Below the pieces are notes generated by a model. The model made no database searches, had not been told where the DNA came from, and saw only the letters and a program-made list of their open reading frames with translations. Source: Cardinalis cardinalis (Eukaryota > Chordata > Aves > Passeriformes > Cardinalidae). From it: DNA of 64,000 nucleotides. The stretch covers positions 2,031,918 through 2,095,917 of the forward strand of contig JACDOX010000001.1 of assembly GCA_014549065.1 (NCBI GenBank). Reading direction: 5' to 3'. Position numbers and translations under genes: made by a program. Within the stretch, counting starts at the first letter, position 1. Each line of letters starts with the position of its first letter. Of this stretch, positions 13,360 through 27,200 are shown in pieces.

Positions 13360-13645
13360 TAAAGATGACCAGCCCTAGCAGCAGGAGAAGCTGTAGCCCA
13401 GATATGGTTTGGCACCACCATCCATCACTCTGTGGCACCAGGGTGGCTGCTGGGATGGAACATCTGCAGAGGGGCAGCACGGGGCATGATGCTGTGGTCC
13501 TGAATGTGGCCCCTGGTGGGTTCTGCAAGGCAGGAAACATGCACTGCCTGGGGAGGAAGGATGCTGGAGGGCTGCTGGGGCACAGGGTGCCCTTCACAGG
13601 GGGTGTGTAAGTGCGCACGACTGTCTGTGTGTGTGTGACCAGTAT
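13360..13645. other. GC-richer island in AT-rich DNA, unidentified
   Basis: This stretch is clearly richer in G and C than its surroundings, with open frames of about 95 and 104 codons on opposite strands. Neither translation is recognisable. CpG is sparse, so it is not a CpG-island promoter. It ends in a short (TG)n at about 13626-13637. It could be an unrecognised old repeat or an isolated exon-like segment; nothing in the sequence decides. Confidence 0.3.
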
Positions 13646-14956
13646 CACCTGGGACTAACTGAAAATGGGCTTTAGAAATTCATAGGTGTTTATTAATGTT
13701 TTGCATGACTAGCATTGTGGTTTATTTGCTGAATTACATTGATCCTGAATGTGCAGTGTACTGATTGCTTGTTAAGTATGTGCCATTAATAATTCAAAAA
13801 ACTGCTTTGGTTTAAATTACNTGAGCAGCTTTTGCCTGTGACAGATATAAATTGGATAGTTTGAATCTAGACAGAAGCTTTAGGCGCAGTTTAAAATTTC
13901 CTGCACTTTCATTTATCCTCAAAACCACCAATGATNGATACAACTCTTTAATTTATCTATATTTACTATGTGGCTGTATTGTTGAACAGCTTATTCTTTT
14001 ATTTAAGTGCAAGAGTTATGTTCTTCGACTTGTATACCAATTAAAATCTTAATCTTAAAAATCTGAATCTTAAACTGTGATTTCAAATACTATTTTATTT
14101 ATAATGTATTCTGAAAGAAAACAAATCTTCCTTTTGATTAACAATAAATTTTAATGTACTTTTATTTTTCCTGACTTGGGAATTTTAGGGTTTTATTCTG
14201 TAAATTTACNCTCTGCAGTCACTCTCCAAGGTTCCTGTCCATTCAACATTAAAATGAAATGCTAAAAATGACACCAAAAAAAGGTAAAAAAAGAAAGGAG
14301 GCCTTTTTCAGCTAATCAAGTTTTATTTTTTTAATAAAGATAAGTCTTTATANCAAGCTTCTTTTTTCTGTTTTTGTATCTTGACAGGGATTATCAAAAG
14401 TCTCGTAGTAAGATTTAATATTTTCACACTGCAGCTGACATAGCAAGACATAAAGTTCATGTGAATGGTATAAAACTCACAGATTCATTTAATTTTTTTT
14501 AACTCTAATTTCTTATTTTGAAGATTAAAAAACCCTCAATGAAAGCAAGACAATATCAGTTTATTGTTTATGGAATTTTATGGTCAAATAAATGCCCTCT
14601 AGCTTTCCACATTATTTGCCAACAACTGTCAACATCAAAAATAATGTCACAATGAGGGTGAATCAAGTCCTATGAATAAATAATGAAATTTATTTTCATT
14701 TTAAATTCAGAGTCACTATAAAACAGAGACAACCATAACAACAAAACCCAGCAGCAATTTCTCTAAAGAGTATTAATAAAAATAAAAAATATTTGGATTC
14801 AGAAGAGTATAAAACACATGAGGAAGTACTCAAGAGGACTTGTAAAAGATTAAAAGATGGGATTTTAGAATTAGTCTATGCACTAACAAAGCAACAAATG
14901 ATTATGGGACATATCTGTGTTTTCACAGAGAGGCCCAAGTAAAATGCTAGCTAGAC

Positions 14957-14966
14957 TGAGTCAGCA
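14957..14966 (+). promoter_or_regulatory. NF-E2/MAF-type extended AP-1 motif
   Basis: TGAGTCAGCA matches the extended AP-1/MARE half-site bound by NF-E2/small-MAF dimers. It is a single motif with no neighbouring gene or promoter, so function is speculative. Confidence 0.15.
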
Positions 14967-16731
14967 ATAGCATTTACTCTTATGTGAATGTTTATAACAA
15001 ACAGTATGAATCTTTATAATGGTGTAGAAAAAAGGGACTACATGATGTTGATAAACTGCAAGGTGAAAACATATCCATGGAAGCTGTGGATGGGCCTCCA
15101 AGTATTTTTTCCAGGGACAGCAATAGAAAAAAGGAGCTGCAGGTAGAAAATACATAACTGGGGAAAAAGAAATGGACTGGAAATACTGGTTTTGGGGTTT
15201 TTTTTCATTTGTCTTGGCATCAGCCAGAACCATATGGAATAACATTTAGTGCAATGTATGTATACAGAATGAAACTCCTGTAGGTTTGTAATAACATGCA
15301 TTTCTGCTAACAGACAGTAAATAATTGTTTGGTGATTCAACCCCACAAGCAGTTTTATCAAAGTTGTTTAAGCCTTTCTTGTTAATTAACTGTAGTGGTA
15401 ATGAGTCTACTTTTCCAAACTCCTTCAAAATGTTTNCACTGATTTTGAGCCTCTACCGTGAAGGTCTATCGGCCTACCAACCAGTAAAGTAAAATAAACC
15501 TTTTTTTGGAAAGTCATGGAAATGAATACAAAATACAGAATTCAGGTTTGTCTACAGCTGTTTGATGTCTGTCCATATTCACTGAAATATTGTTTTTCAG
15601 AAATGGTAGAGAAAGACATTTTTGCTGAGATAAACTGGAACTCCTCAGAGGAATATAATAAGCACAGCTATGGATGGTTTGGAAAGCTTTTCAGTTCCAA
15701 ATCATGAAACAATTAGAAATATTTTTAAGTGATGCACATTTCTGAGCTGCATCAAGTTGATATGAATGTTTCATATCAGAATATGTCTGAGAATTTGAAA
15801 GCTATCTTCCAGTCTATTCTTTAAAATAAGAGTTTTATGAAATCTACTCCACCACTTTTCATGGANACTTCCTTATTTTGGTGAATTGGGTTAACATTGA
15901 AGCAGTGCAGAATTTGTTCACAGCAGTCNTGATCTGGTCATTCTGAATATACATACACTGCACGTGTATGGATCAACTGTCTTNCACACTACGTACTTAT
16001 TATCAATGCTTTTTGGGATAAGATCTTAAGAATTAGTCCTCAGGATAACTTTTTTGATTTAGCAGAGGAATGAAAAGTCTGAGCAAGAGTTTAGGACTTG
16101 AATCTTCGTGTAGGGAGATGGGAGATTCAAACTAGGACTACAACATATGGCTTTATTTGGTGAGAAATTGATGTGGGTGTATAGTAAGAAGGTGAAAGAG
16201 GGATAAATAAAGAGTGTGAGGGCTTGATATGAGCAAGTAAAAGATTTTANTAAACTATGATAAATACTTTTTGCTCTGTGTTTTTCTTGAAAACTTAAAC
16301 TTTTACATATGTGTATTAAATCTCCCAGAAGTATTAACAGTTCTTCTCTTAATGATATTAGGATTTGATATTAATACCAGAAGATTTAGTTTGAAATTGC
16401 TTTAGTGCAGATAAGTACCTTTAAAGATAATTTACAAAGATGGAAAAAAAAGTCTTTGATGAGGTACCTCTGGGGAGTTCCAAATTCCATGGAAAATGGG
16501 TTAGGTTCCAAATACGTAGGAACAACTCCAGCTGCTAGTAACAATGGGTACAAAACCCCACTGTCACAGATAGTTATCTTTGCATTTAGTGTACAGCAGT
16601 GAGAAGAGCAAGTCAATGCCTTAGCCTACCATNTTCTGTGAAATGCTATCAGTTTCTTAATGAAATATTTGTATTATGCATTACTAGAAAGCTAGAATCC
16701 GTAGAAGGAAAGTGTGTTGAACAAGAAACAA

Positions 16732-16858
16732 AGAAAAAAAAACAAAACAAAAACCCCAAAGACCAAAACAAACAAACAAAACAAAAACCACAAACAAACA
16801 AATACCACAAAAAAGAAAACAAAACAAAAGAACACAAAAGCAAAAGAAAAAGGAACCA
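16732..16858 (+). repeat. A-rich (AAAACA)n-like low-complexity tract
   Basis: About 125 bases are built almost entirely of A and C, with irregular CAAA and CAAAA units. No retroelement is recognisable upstream, so I call it a simple low-complexity region rather than a retrotransposon tail. Confidence 0.75.
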
Positions 16859-18170
16859 ATTCAATGTAGAGCTAAAAGTCAGTAATATCTTGCAATGACG
16901 TCAGGTATGAAAGTATGGGAAACATTATGTAATATAACTTTGAGAATTGCTTAAACCTCAGGGATTTTTGGAAATGCTTATAAGTGAAAGAAGAAACTGA
17001 TATAATTAATGGGATAATAGTGAAAAGCAATTTACTTCTGGTTTGGTATTGGCAATATTGCACCACTAAGAATTGAAGAAATGACTTCTAAAACACATAC
17101 CTAATATGAGATATGAACCTCCTGAAAAAAAGATAATGAATGTATGGTATTCTGATACAGCAGATTTGATTGTGTATGCACCAGAACATGCTCTCACAGT
17201 AAATTGCATGTTTTAAGNAATTGAAAGGGATTGTTTAGTGCTTGAGCACTGAAAAGATTCTAATATCTGCTACAGTAGCTCTTAAAATGGTGACCAGCTA
17301 TTGTAATGGAAACTAAAGACACACATGAGGGACACCCAAGAAAATTCCAAGTTTAGCATTTTTGTGAAATACAGGAGAACACAACTAAAAATACAGCCCT
17401 TTCATCCAAACCACAATGAGAACAGGAGAAGGGAGAACAGAACCAACCCAGGAAGAGAGACTGAAGGCAGTAAATAGAGAATACATAAAATAATTTAAAA
17501 ATAACAGTCTATTTTGTTTATTTTACTTTTAAAAAGCTATGTTAGATCATATTAGGTAATAATGATAAAAGAAAAAGGCAATTTACTGAGCAACAAGGTT
17601 TATTGAGGTTATCTTGCACCTGGAAAGATGCTCTAATTCTGTTGGATGGGATTTATTCTGGTCACTGGCAGGGTTCAATACAATTATGGAAGTTTCTATA
17701 GACTTAAACCATTCTTGTTCTTTAATTCTCATAATTGAATCAATCCTGGTCTGGTTTTTAATGAACTTAAAAAAAACAGGAATAATATTTATGACAAAAC
17801 TGTTAAATGTTAAATATGTCACATTTGTTTTCTATGTTGGTATGAAATCATCAAGCATGGTTCTGACAATGAGGCTCTGCTTCCTTAGCAGCTACATTTG
17901 AACTATATATTATTATTTTGTATTTAATCTGATAATCTATTTATAATAAACAGTGCTGATCACAATAAAAATAAAATACATTTTCCAAATTCTCTAAGGA
18001 CACTTCAATAAGGACAGAGTCTTGATCAAGGAAGAGTAGCTATGGTCTTACATCATAATAAATGAAATGACACCTGCCTCAAAAATCTTCAGCCTCATCT
18101 TCCAAGGTTCTGTGCCTGCAGAGCCTTTCTTAATACTTGTCACTCTCCCTTTGCCAAATTTGTAAACCAG

Positions 18171-18338
18171 CCTCCCTCCCTTCCTTCCTTCCTTCCTTCC
18201 TTCCTTCCTTCCTTCCTTCCTTCCTTCCTTCCTTCCTTCCTTCCTTCCTTCCTTCCTTCCTTCCTTCCTTCCTNNNNNNNNNNNNNNNNNNNNNNNNNNN
18301 NNNNNNNNCCTCCCTCCCTCCCTCCCTCCCTCCCTCCT
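18171..18338 (+). repeat. (TTCC)n/(CCTC)n pyrimidine tract with assembly gap
   Basis: TTCC units run uninterrupted from about 18179 to 18273. Then come 35 N (18274-18308), then CCTC units to 18338. The plus strand is all pyrimidine apart from the gap. The N run marks sequence that could not be resolved, so true length is unknown. Tracts like this are often length-variable. Confidence 0.95.
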
Positions 18339-20454
18339 CTGGCTTTGTCATGTATTTTCATATATTATTTTGATGACCCTGTACCATCAAGTGCCCTAAT
18401 ACCACAGAGATGTCTCCAAAGTGGCCAGCAATCAGACTTTTTTCCCTACTGAAAAAGGTATTCTCTGTGAGAAGCTGGGTAGCTGAATGACATGCATGTC
18501 TCCATGTTGCTAAAGTTTGGAGAGATCTTTCATAGATTAATTCATGGGAGATGACTAATATCAGGGACAGTGACTAATATTAAAGTTAGTTCTTCCTGCT
18601 GCTTCCTATGGTAATATTTGCAGTACAATATCACTTTTTCTTCAAATTTTTCTCCTTTTCCACAGGCATTCTTCATCTTCTTAAGTGTTTATGCTAATAA
18701 TCTCATAATGTACAATCACTTCACTCTAGTAATTATCAAACTACAAAATGTTGCTTTACAGAAAACTGTACACAGATGATGTAGAAATGATTAATATCTC
18801 TAGTATTGTTCATTTGTTACTATGGAAATACTGTTCCTCTATTGAGCTGCTAGTAAACACTGTATTACTGATGCAGCCAATGACAGAGGAAGCCTTGGCA
18901 AGCACAGTGGTAAAATTAAGATGCATATTGTTAGAGATCTGCAGTTTCAGCATAAATACATAGAAATGNATTTATTTCCCTTGCCTTTCTATGCTAAAAA
19001 TATCCTGTTCAAGTGCAGCCTATTTGGACATAAACTTTACAAGTCAGTCATTTAAATACCTCATAAAAATGCATTCTAAATCAAAAGAGATGTTGAGGAA
19101 AAAATAAGAAACTTTACCATTTTTGTTATCCGTGTAAGAAGTGTATCTTCCCTACCAGATGCAAACCTGTAGGTTTTGTTTTGTTCTACTTGTCACCAGA
19201 GTTAATGTTCTTCTAACTTCATGTGATATAGAAAAANCCTTCTGTATTTATCATTAATATTTCTTTTCCTTGCATATAACCACATGATTAGGAGGGAAAG
19301 AGAAATCTGGAACGCTAAATAGTTCCTCTAAGGTTTCTCTGTAAGCACATTTGTTACTTTCTGATATCTGAATTTTCCATGCTAATGTTCTGAATGGTCA
19401 AATAATTTTTTCCTTCTAGAAGCTGTTAGTGCCAGGGAAGAGATGGAAATATTTTCAGTGTGAAAAAAAAAAATTGCTTTAGTTTTTGAAGTCTTTTATG
19501 GCTTGAAACCTCCTTATTTGCACATACACATGCTGGGAGACCAATGTTTACCCCATTCTTCCAGCTTCAGCCCAGCTGGGTTGTCAAATATATAAATCTA
19601 AAATATTTTCCCAGAACATGTCATATTCACTGTTCATGAACATCATGAAAGCTACTTCATTGCTCTCTTTCAATTCTCCTATAGGACAATTTTGCAGAGA
19701 TAACCAAAAAAAGTCTCAGCATCCATTGTGGTCTTGGTGGGAGTGACCGCTGCTTCTCCTGGCCTTCTGAGTGTCTCCTGTTCTTCTCTGCACCACATTG
19801 CCTCTTGCTCATATTTCAAACATGCCTGCAAAGCACAGCCATCTTAAGTACATGAAGAATCCAGGCTGGGAGTAAATGGGGATCAGCATGGGCTACTTTA
19901 GGCACATAAGCTTATCAACTCACCAAACACTTACTATTTGTTTTGTTGTTCTGATGTGTTTTGTATTTTCTGGCTTAGAGAAGTGATAGCTTGTGATTGG
20001 CTCTATAAACATCAATAGCAATACTAATAGCAGATAGTGATAAATTGATATACATTTTAGAGAGGGAAAGTTCAATTTTCTTCTCTAATTACAAAAGTAC
20101 TATGATTCTAAATTATGTGATTTCTGTTTATAATAAAATATTTTCTTTATTAAGAATTAGAACAGAGGATAAATTATTTAAAGGTAAAACTTTATGGCAT
20201 CATGTGGCATTATGTATGTGGCTAGCCTGGACTCTAGTCACAAGGAAAATAAGCAGAAGTTTTGTAGGCTTTGGAAACAAGATCTGTATTCTATGCTGTG
20301 ATGGAGACATCTTTGCAAAACACATTAATTTATTTCTAGTATTTCCAAAATTCAGCTTAAAAGACTGAGAATGCCATATGAATGGAGTTCAGTGATCCTT
20401 CGTGCAAACATCTATAGAAGATATGCTGAGAAAGAAAACCTGTAATACTTGTCA
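18339..20454. other. Unique AT-rich noncoding DNA, no gene seen
   Basis: No repeat family, RNA gene or recognisable frame. The frame ending just before the CR1 (20045-20368 plus) is AT-rich, with no family resemblance. Confidence 0.55.
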
Positions 20455-21211
20455 TGCAAACTTCACGAAGTTCAACAAAGTCACTTGCAAGGTCCTGCAC
20501 CTGAGTCAGGACACCCACCAGTATCAATACAGGTTGTGGGATGAATGGATTGAGAGTAGCCCTGTGGAGAAAGACTTGGAGATGCTGGTGAGCAAAAAAA
20601 TTTTCATGGCCTGGCAATGCGCACTGGCAGCCCAGAAAGAGAGCCATATCCTGGGCTACACAAAAAGAAATGTGACCAGCAAGTTAAGGGGGGTAATAAT
20701 GGTCACTCTACTCCTCTATTGTGAGACNTCACCCTCAGTACTATGTCAAGCTCTGGAGGACCTGGACGTGTTGGAAGACAGAGGAGAGCCACAAAAATAG
20801 AGAGGTCTGGAGCANTTCTGCTTTAAAGAAAGGCTGAGAAAGATGAAATTGTTTGGCCTGGAGAACAGAAATCTCTNGCGAGAGTGTATTGGAGCATTTT
20901 GATATATAACAGAGAATTNTTAGAAATGTGCAGAGAGGCTTTTTGCCAAGAGCTGCAGTGACAGGACAATGTATTTCAATTAAAAGGGGGTACATTTACA
21001 GCAGATTCTTTACTATGAGGTAAGTGAGGCACTGGAGCAGGTTACCCAGAGAACCTGTGGGTGCCCCATCCCTGGAAAAGTTCAAGCTCAGGCTGAATGG
21101 ATCTTTGAGCAGCCTGGTCTAGTTGGGAAGTGTCCCTGCTCATGACAGGGAGTTGGAACTAGGTGCTCTTTAAAGGTCCTTTCCAATCAAAAGTGTTCTA
21201 TGATTCTATGG
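20455..21211 (+). mobile_element. CR1 LINE, 5'-truncated 3' fragment
   Basis: The translation carries the C-terminal part of avian CR1 ORF2: a WIESSPVEKDLE-like segment and a WQCALAAQK-like segment (about 20550-20640), then VTSK and a degraded LLYCE region. After stops and frameshifts the nucleotide sequence continues through the typical CR1 tail, with matches to RVTQRTCGCPIPGKVQ-like coding near 21035-21085. It ends with TTCTATGATTCTATGG, which contains the CR1 terminal octamer. Only the last ~750 bases are present, so the reverse-transcriptase and endonuclease domains are absent. That is the usual outcome of truncated target-primed insertion. No target-site duplication is visible. It is non-autonomous and dead. 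Confidence 0.95.
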
Positions 21212-24200
21212 TTTTTGGGGGTGTTTGAATTAGTAGGTGGGTGGTGTTCTATAAAATTTATGTTTGTATGAATGAGCCATGGCAATACAGAGCTCTAATA
21301 GATAGTTAAAATTATTTTTGTGTATTTTATTTCAGGCATGTGCTTTTAAGTGTGAGATAATAAAAAATGCTCACTGCGANGCTGACCTGGAGGAGCTCCA
21401 TAAAATCACTTAATGGTCTACATCAAAGCTTTAAATGATTCAGTTCATTAGAATTAATGAGGGGTGGTAGATGTGGAAAAGATTTCATATTGGATATGGT
21501 CATAGTCATTTGTTCTGTTCACTAAATAATTATGTTATCTCACTGGCACAAATCTTTCAATTTTAATATATTATTTTTAAGCTTCCTCTTTTAGAGTTTG
21601 TTTCGATCACCTTTGTTGGATGCAATATCCAAAATAGTTTACTCTGGGGAATAATATATAATTTAAAAAGGCATAAAAATATGCTGTTCCAATTCTCAAA
21701 TTACATAATTTTAAAATGTTACATAATGTATAAACAGCTTTGAGTAATCCATTTAGTCATTCTTATTGTATTATGATGTCAACATTTTGCAAACTTCAGG
21801 ANTGTTGTAGAATTCGTGGAGTAAAAGCTAACTTTTAAAAATTTTTCTCAGTAAAATAACAAAAAACCCCAAAAGTCTTCTTAGACCTGGTGTTATAAAG
21901 GAATATCTTCATACAAGGTTCTTTTGTACGATCAACACTAATGCAAGAAAAACTATCTAGATTCCTGTGGGAACCTNAAACACATTTCATTTGGCTCTAT
22001 CATTATGGAAATTTTGACCATTGGCTCTTAGTTAGGTGTTTGCATTTGCATGATGAAAGTTTATGCATTTGACTAGACACCATTCATAGCTCTACTTTAA
22101 GTTGCTTTGTAAGGAGCAATATATTGCACTNCAGTAAGCAGGGAAAAAATCAAGAACTTGACTCTTATACTGTATATTTAACATGGAAAAAGTCTTTGTT
22201 AGGGCTAAAGCAACCATGGCTAGAGGTAGCAGTTGCCACTGTGTTCAGCTGAATTAAAGTCTTTCTGAGAAAATCCACTGCTGGTCCTACCAGCTAAAAT
22301 ATTGAAAATAATCTCATGGTTGATGAGATAGTGGCAGCTGTGACCAGCCTGGGGCTCTAAAGCAAGAAAACTCAAAAGGGCAAAGATTTTTGTAACAGTG
22401 CACTTTTCAACCCTGATAGCTAAGAAAGAGAGTGTTCAAATGATCACAGACATTGCAGAAATTACAGAGCCATGTCTCATTTCATTAAAACCAAACAAGA
22501 AATCATCTTATAATCTTGTCAGCGCTCAATTAAGAAGCCATGTACACTGCAAGGGAAACTCAGATGAGTTAAAATTAAAATACAAAAATTAAATATTTCT
22601 TGAAAAAAAANTTTTCAGCTTTCATGAAACCTTGAAGATGGTGTTCTGAAAGTGTTAGATTGAATACAGGTTACAAGTATTATCCACNCTGAGATAACTG
22701 GTCTCTGACCTTATCCTGGGGCTAACCGTGAAGCCTGGCTAGGTATTAGCATATATAATGAGAAAATACATCATATCATTGACTTAATCAAAATATGATA
22801 ATTAATCATTGCTGCATCTGCCTTTGGGAATAAAATTTTTCTAAATTATAATTAGCCTACAAAAGTAACAAGTGAGCTTTATAATCTCNTTTACCTCTTT
22901 ATTAGTCTATGAATTAAGAACCTCAAGAAAGCCTCAACTTTTGCCTCCTCATTTTGACTCCTTGTATTTTGCCCAAGTATCAGACAACTGGGTCTCTTTC
23001 TTTAAAATTATCTGTTGAACCCAGTGTTCTGTGAAGAACCAAAAATGAAAAATTATTACAGAAGATAAACTAGAATTTATATTCTGCCTGATACGTATGT
23101 CAAAACTATATGGTTTGTGTTTTAATTCAGTTACTGGCTCAAGTGAAATTATTCATTTAATGATATCAATCTGATAAATTCTGTTGAAATAATTGTAATA
23201 AGCATTATTTAAATCACTCTGTTTGCTTCAGACGAGACTTGCAGTCATGAAGCAGTAAAAATTAACCAAGCAAACAAAAATCCCACAAAAAACTACCCCC
23301 AAAAAAAGATGGAAAATGGGAACAGGTTCAGTGGGCGTGCCTTGAAGTTTACTTTGAATTACTTTGACAAAGTGAGGACAAGGGAGATAAAAAATTAAAG
23401 AGAGGTTCTTATTGGTAAATAAAACTGAGAATTTTCTGAAATTTCTTTTAAAGTCTAATGAAAAATTCTGTCCGTAAAAAGAAATTTCAGAAAGTAGCTC
23501 CAAGAAAATATCAGACTCCATATGTAGTTCCAGTTATCAAGGTAAATAGGTTCTCAGTCCTATTTTTTGTTTGTTTTTAAGAACAGCTCTCAAGAGATTC
23601 ATAAATGCAGAACTAAGATTCATGTTTTAGACAGAAGGGATTTGCAAATATTTTTAAGCTGTACAGATCCAAATATGAATCCTGTTTTCTTCCTTCAATC
23701 TCCAGGTTGTTGAGGTGCAAATTCCAGGCATTTCTTTTCAAGCCTCAAGATTCTTCTCTGTATTCCCAAATCTCCAGGACTGGCTGTGTGACAAAAAGTT
23801 TCAGAAGCTCTCTCACCCTGTCATATTCAAGATCAGTCATTTCACACTGCCANCAGGCCCTTTCTTAACACAGAACTAAAAGTGTTAGTAACACTTGCTT
23901 TTGCTAGAATCCCTTTTGGACTGTGTGATAGGACCAGGAAATGTGCATATGATGAGATGTATTCTTTTTGGAGATACAGTTGACATTTAGAAAAATGTGA
24001 AAACTAAATATAAATAAAAATAAGAACCCTCCTTCATATATACAATATATATATTTATGCACACATGTAGAAATAAATGTATACACACATTTCTTTTTTT
24101 TTGTGCAGTGCCTGTGTATGTTTCATAAATAAAGCCCCTAAAGTAATGAAAGAAATATTACAAAGCTATGTAATGGGCAACATTCCTCTGGAAATATACC

Positions 24201-27200
24201 ATTAATTATGATGAATTCTCTCAGTATTCATGGGGTTGCAATATGTAATCCCTTAGGAATTCTGTTGTAATTTAGCATTAATTAATTTCCACCTACAACA
24301 AAGTATTCCTTAATCTTGAATAATGTAGTGCTTATTGCCTTTTTTGCGAACATCTCTGATTTTTTTCNGGTGTCTTTCTCCTTTTACCTCTAGTAGTCAG
24401 AAGGTTATTCTAAGTATTTTTAGGCATCGATACACAGAACTAAAATCTCCCTACTACNACTCAAACCCAAAGTAATTTGAATGCATTATTTATCCCTTGA
24501 GTAATTTGCCACAACTAATCCTCACAAGCAGGTCTAATGCTGGATCCTCTGGGATATTCCTCATTTCTGATTAATATTAACTGTGAATTCAGGTCTTGAA
24601 AAAATACACCAGTGGGGTACACTTATTAGGCCTCTTCAGTGCTGAAACCAAGGATGCCTGTTTTCCAGTACAACAGAGCTGCAGCAGGTTTGCCAAGCAC
24701 GTGAAGCCCTGTGACACAGCCTGGGGAATGCCCTGACCTCAGCTTCCCAGGCGGGCTGCAGAACAATTCTGAAAAGTTTTGAACGTGGTCTGCACGTAGC
24801 GATCCCAATCAGGCACTCTTTGATCCCAGACCCGAAACTGCTAGCATGTCAATCCATACTTTGTGCGTCAGGCACGTGGATAAATGCCTTGCTTTAACCT
24901 CTAGTAAATCTGTATTTATGTGGTGGACGTGCAACTGGAGTTCTCTCTCTGCAGAGGTCTTAGCCAGGTAAATCCATGATGATGTTTCTTTCTCACTTTA
25001 CTACCCAGATGATCACACCATCAAACCTAAGAGAGCTGCTACATTCTTTTCAGAAGNTGTTTCAATATTCCAAAGTTCAGAGAGATTCTATTGTCTCTTG
25101 AACATAACAGTTGGAATGCAACTACCATATTATAAACCCAAATAACTCAGTATTTTGGGATTCAAGAGATTGTCTTTGTTGAAGTGTTTTCAGTTTTTTT
25201 CTTTTCTTTCAGATGAAGTGTATTTGAACTGTCACATTTTTCAGTCTCATGAATGAGAAGAAAGAATTACACAGAGCTTTGCTCTTCTGACAGTACTCTT
25301 AAAACCTCCTTTNTACTTCTTAAATACTGTTATCAATGCTTCTTAAAAGAAACATCTTCCAGTTAGAAGGCTTAAAAGAATACACTTTTTAAAAAAGAAA
25401 CCAGACACTGATATTTCAACAAAAAAACTAAGTNTTTTTAGTACACCAGAGAACAATAAAATTTCAGCGATAATAGAAACAGTAAAAAATATAAACAATA
25501 TATGTTGCATTGAATATACTAAAGGTCAATTTGAAAAGTAACTAGAGAACATTACCAGCCATTTTCCAAGCTACATCCCCAGTCAGTTTGGTGGGACAAT
25601 AACATAGTAACAATTTCAATAAGATTTTAATGCAAGCCTTTAATGGAGACCCTATTATGGTACCATTTACGATATGCACTAATGATGGCAAGATGATTTC
25701 AATATCACTCTAAAGGGATTCCATTATGAAGCCATTACAATATGAAGCTGGAAAAGCAAAATACTTTCACAAGAAATCCATAGAGAGAGTGGGATGGTTC
25801 CATTACTGGTTCCAAAGTGGTATGATGGCACTCCAAGGATCTCTCTACAAACCTACAGGGACTACACCAGCATATGAAATGATGATATGCATGATAAGCT
25901 TCTTTGTAGATAGACTTGTAGTTCCATTTTAAAATAGCATTTTGTTCTGAGACAGCAACAAAAAAAGGTAATCTTTAGAATCATACATTTTTCCTACTTG
26001 CACTCCAAGAAACCTTCATTTGCCTTAACAAGCAATGACCTTCAGTCTTCCTTGCTTTTTAACTCTAATCTTGCTGTCATGTTTATGAGAGAAATTGAGA
26101 TTAGTTCTATTTCTTTTAGGTCATGTTTNTTTACCAGAAATGTATCATTTACGTTGGCACTCACGTACTGAGGTGGATATCAGAATAATCTGAGGTCTGT
26201 GCTGTTGAGCAGTAGTCCCTTCAACTGATCCTGCTGACAGAGATTGGCAAAACTGTAGGATATGAACTTATTTGGAAAATGTCCTTACCTAGAAAGTTGT
26301 GATTTGAAATGGTTTAGTTTGGTTAACTATCTTTATTTATAAGGCTGAATTCTCTTGTAGTTTCTTATGAAAGGTCCATGTTGGAATTACTTGTGAAGGT
26401 GTTGATAGAACCTTTCATCAAGGGTGATAAGTTCTACAAAAGTATGCCAAACTTGCCAAAAAACATAGTTAAGTGTTCTTTTGTGGCATGTTAAAAAGAC
26501 ATNGTTTACAAGCTTCTTTTTAAAATTTTCTGAAACTGCCCCCTCCCTCTTGCCCATTCTGCTAATTTATGAAATTGCAATCAAAATTAGAGCAGGTGTG
26601 AGGGGTTGGAGGGGGTACACATGTGTGTAAGATGTGTGTGTTTTTTGGTTTGATTTAATTTTCCTAAGGTAAGGAATCTGAATGGACATTCATTTCCAGA
26701 ATCTTGGAAAAGTTTTATTCATATTGACGGTGAAGGTTTATTTCTAGAATTCTGAAGTCTTCTGTGAAAGTGAATTACTATTTTTGTCTCAGCTCTGTAA
26801 AATAGACAGTCTCACTTGCCAAGCAGCATTCTTCTTCAAAACCCTTTGNGGGTATTAAAGCTAATAAATCTAAATAATTAAGTATTTAAAATACAGTGCA
26901 ATTGAGACCCCTTTTTACATGGCTGCTTGCCATTCAGAAGTCCAGATTTTTAGCAAGCCCTTGTTCTCTTCTTCTACAATGCATATACAAGCATATTTCA
27001 TTGCACATATGCCAGAAAGACGTTTTTGAAAATCACAGAACACATGAGGGTAGATTAAACTACATGTCCTGTTCCTCCTAATGCTCTTTGTCTGACATCT
27101 TACTAATTAATGTGTTCAGCTCAACAGATCAAGGGCTTTTAGTTGAAGGATCTGTTATCACAGAATATTTCTCCCTTTCCTGGTTTTGACTAGCTGGCTT

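Larger units (their letters stand above)
9551..18170. other. Unique AT-rich noncoding DNA with small local repeats
   Basis: No recognisable gene. Features listed separately are the small duplications at 12428-12490 and 12975-13010, the GC-richer segment at 13360-13645, one NF-E2-like site at 14957 and the A/C-rich tract at 16732-16858. A 13-base T run lies at 11581-11593. The remaining open frames (for example 10337-10558 plus, 15038-15361 minus) resemble nothing I know. Confidence 0.55.

Noticed and set aside
18130..18373. Open frames on both strands encoding repeated LPSF or RKEG units
   Set aside because: They are translations of the (TTCC)n microsatellite and the N gap, not genes.
20357..20995. 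Minus-strand frames opposite the 20.5 kb CR1
   Set aside because: Shadows of the CR1 coding remnant on the plus strand.
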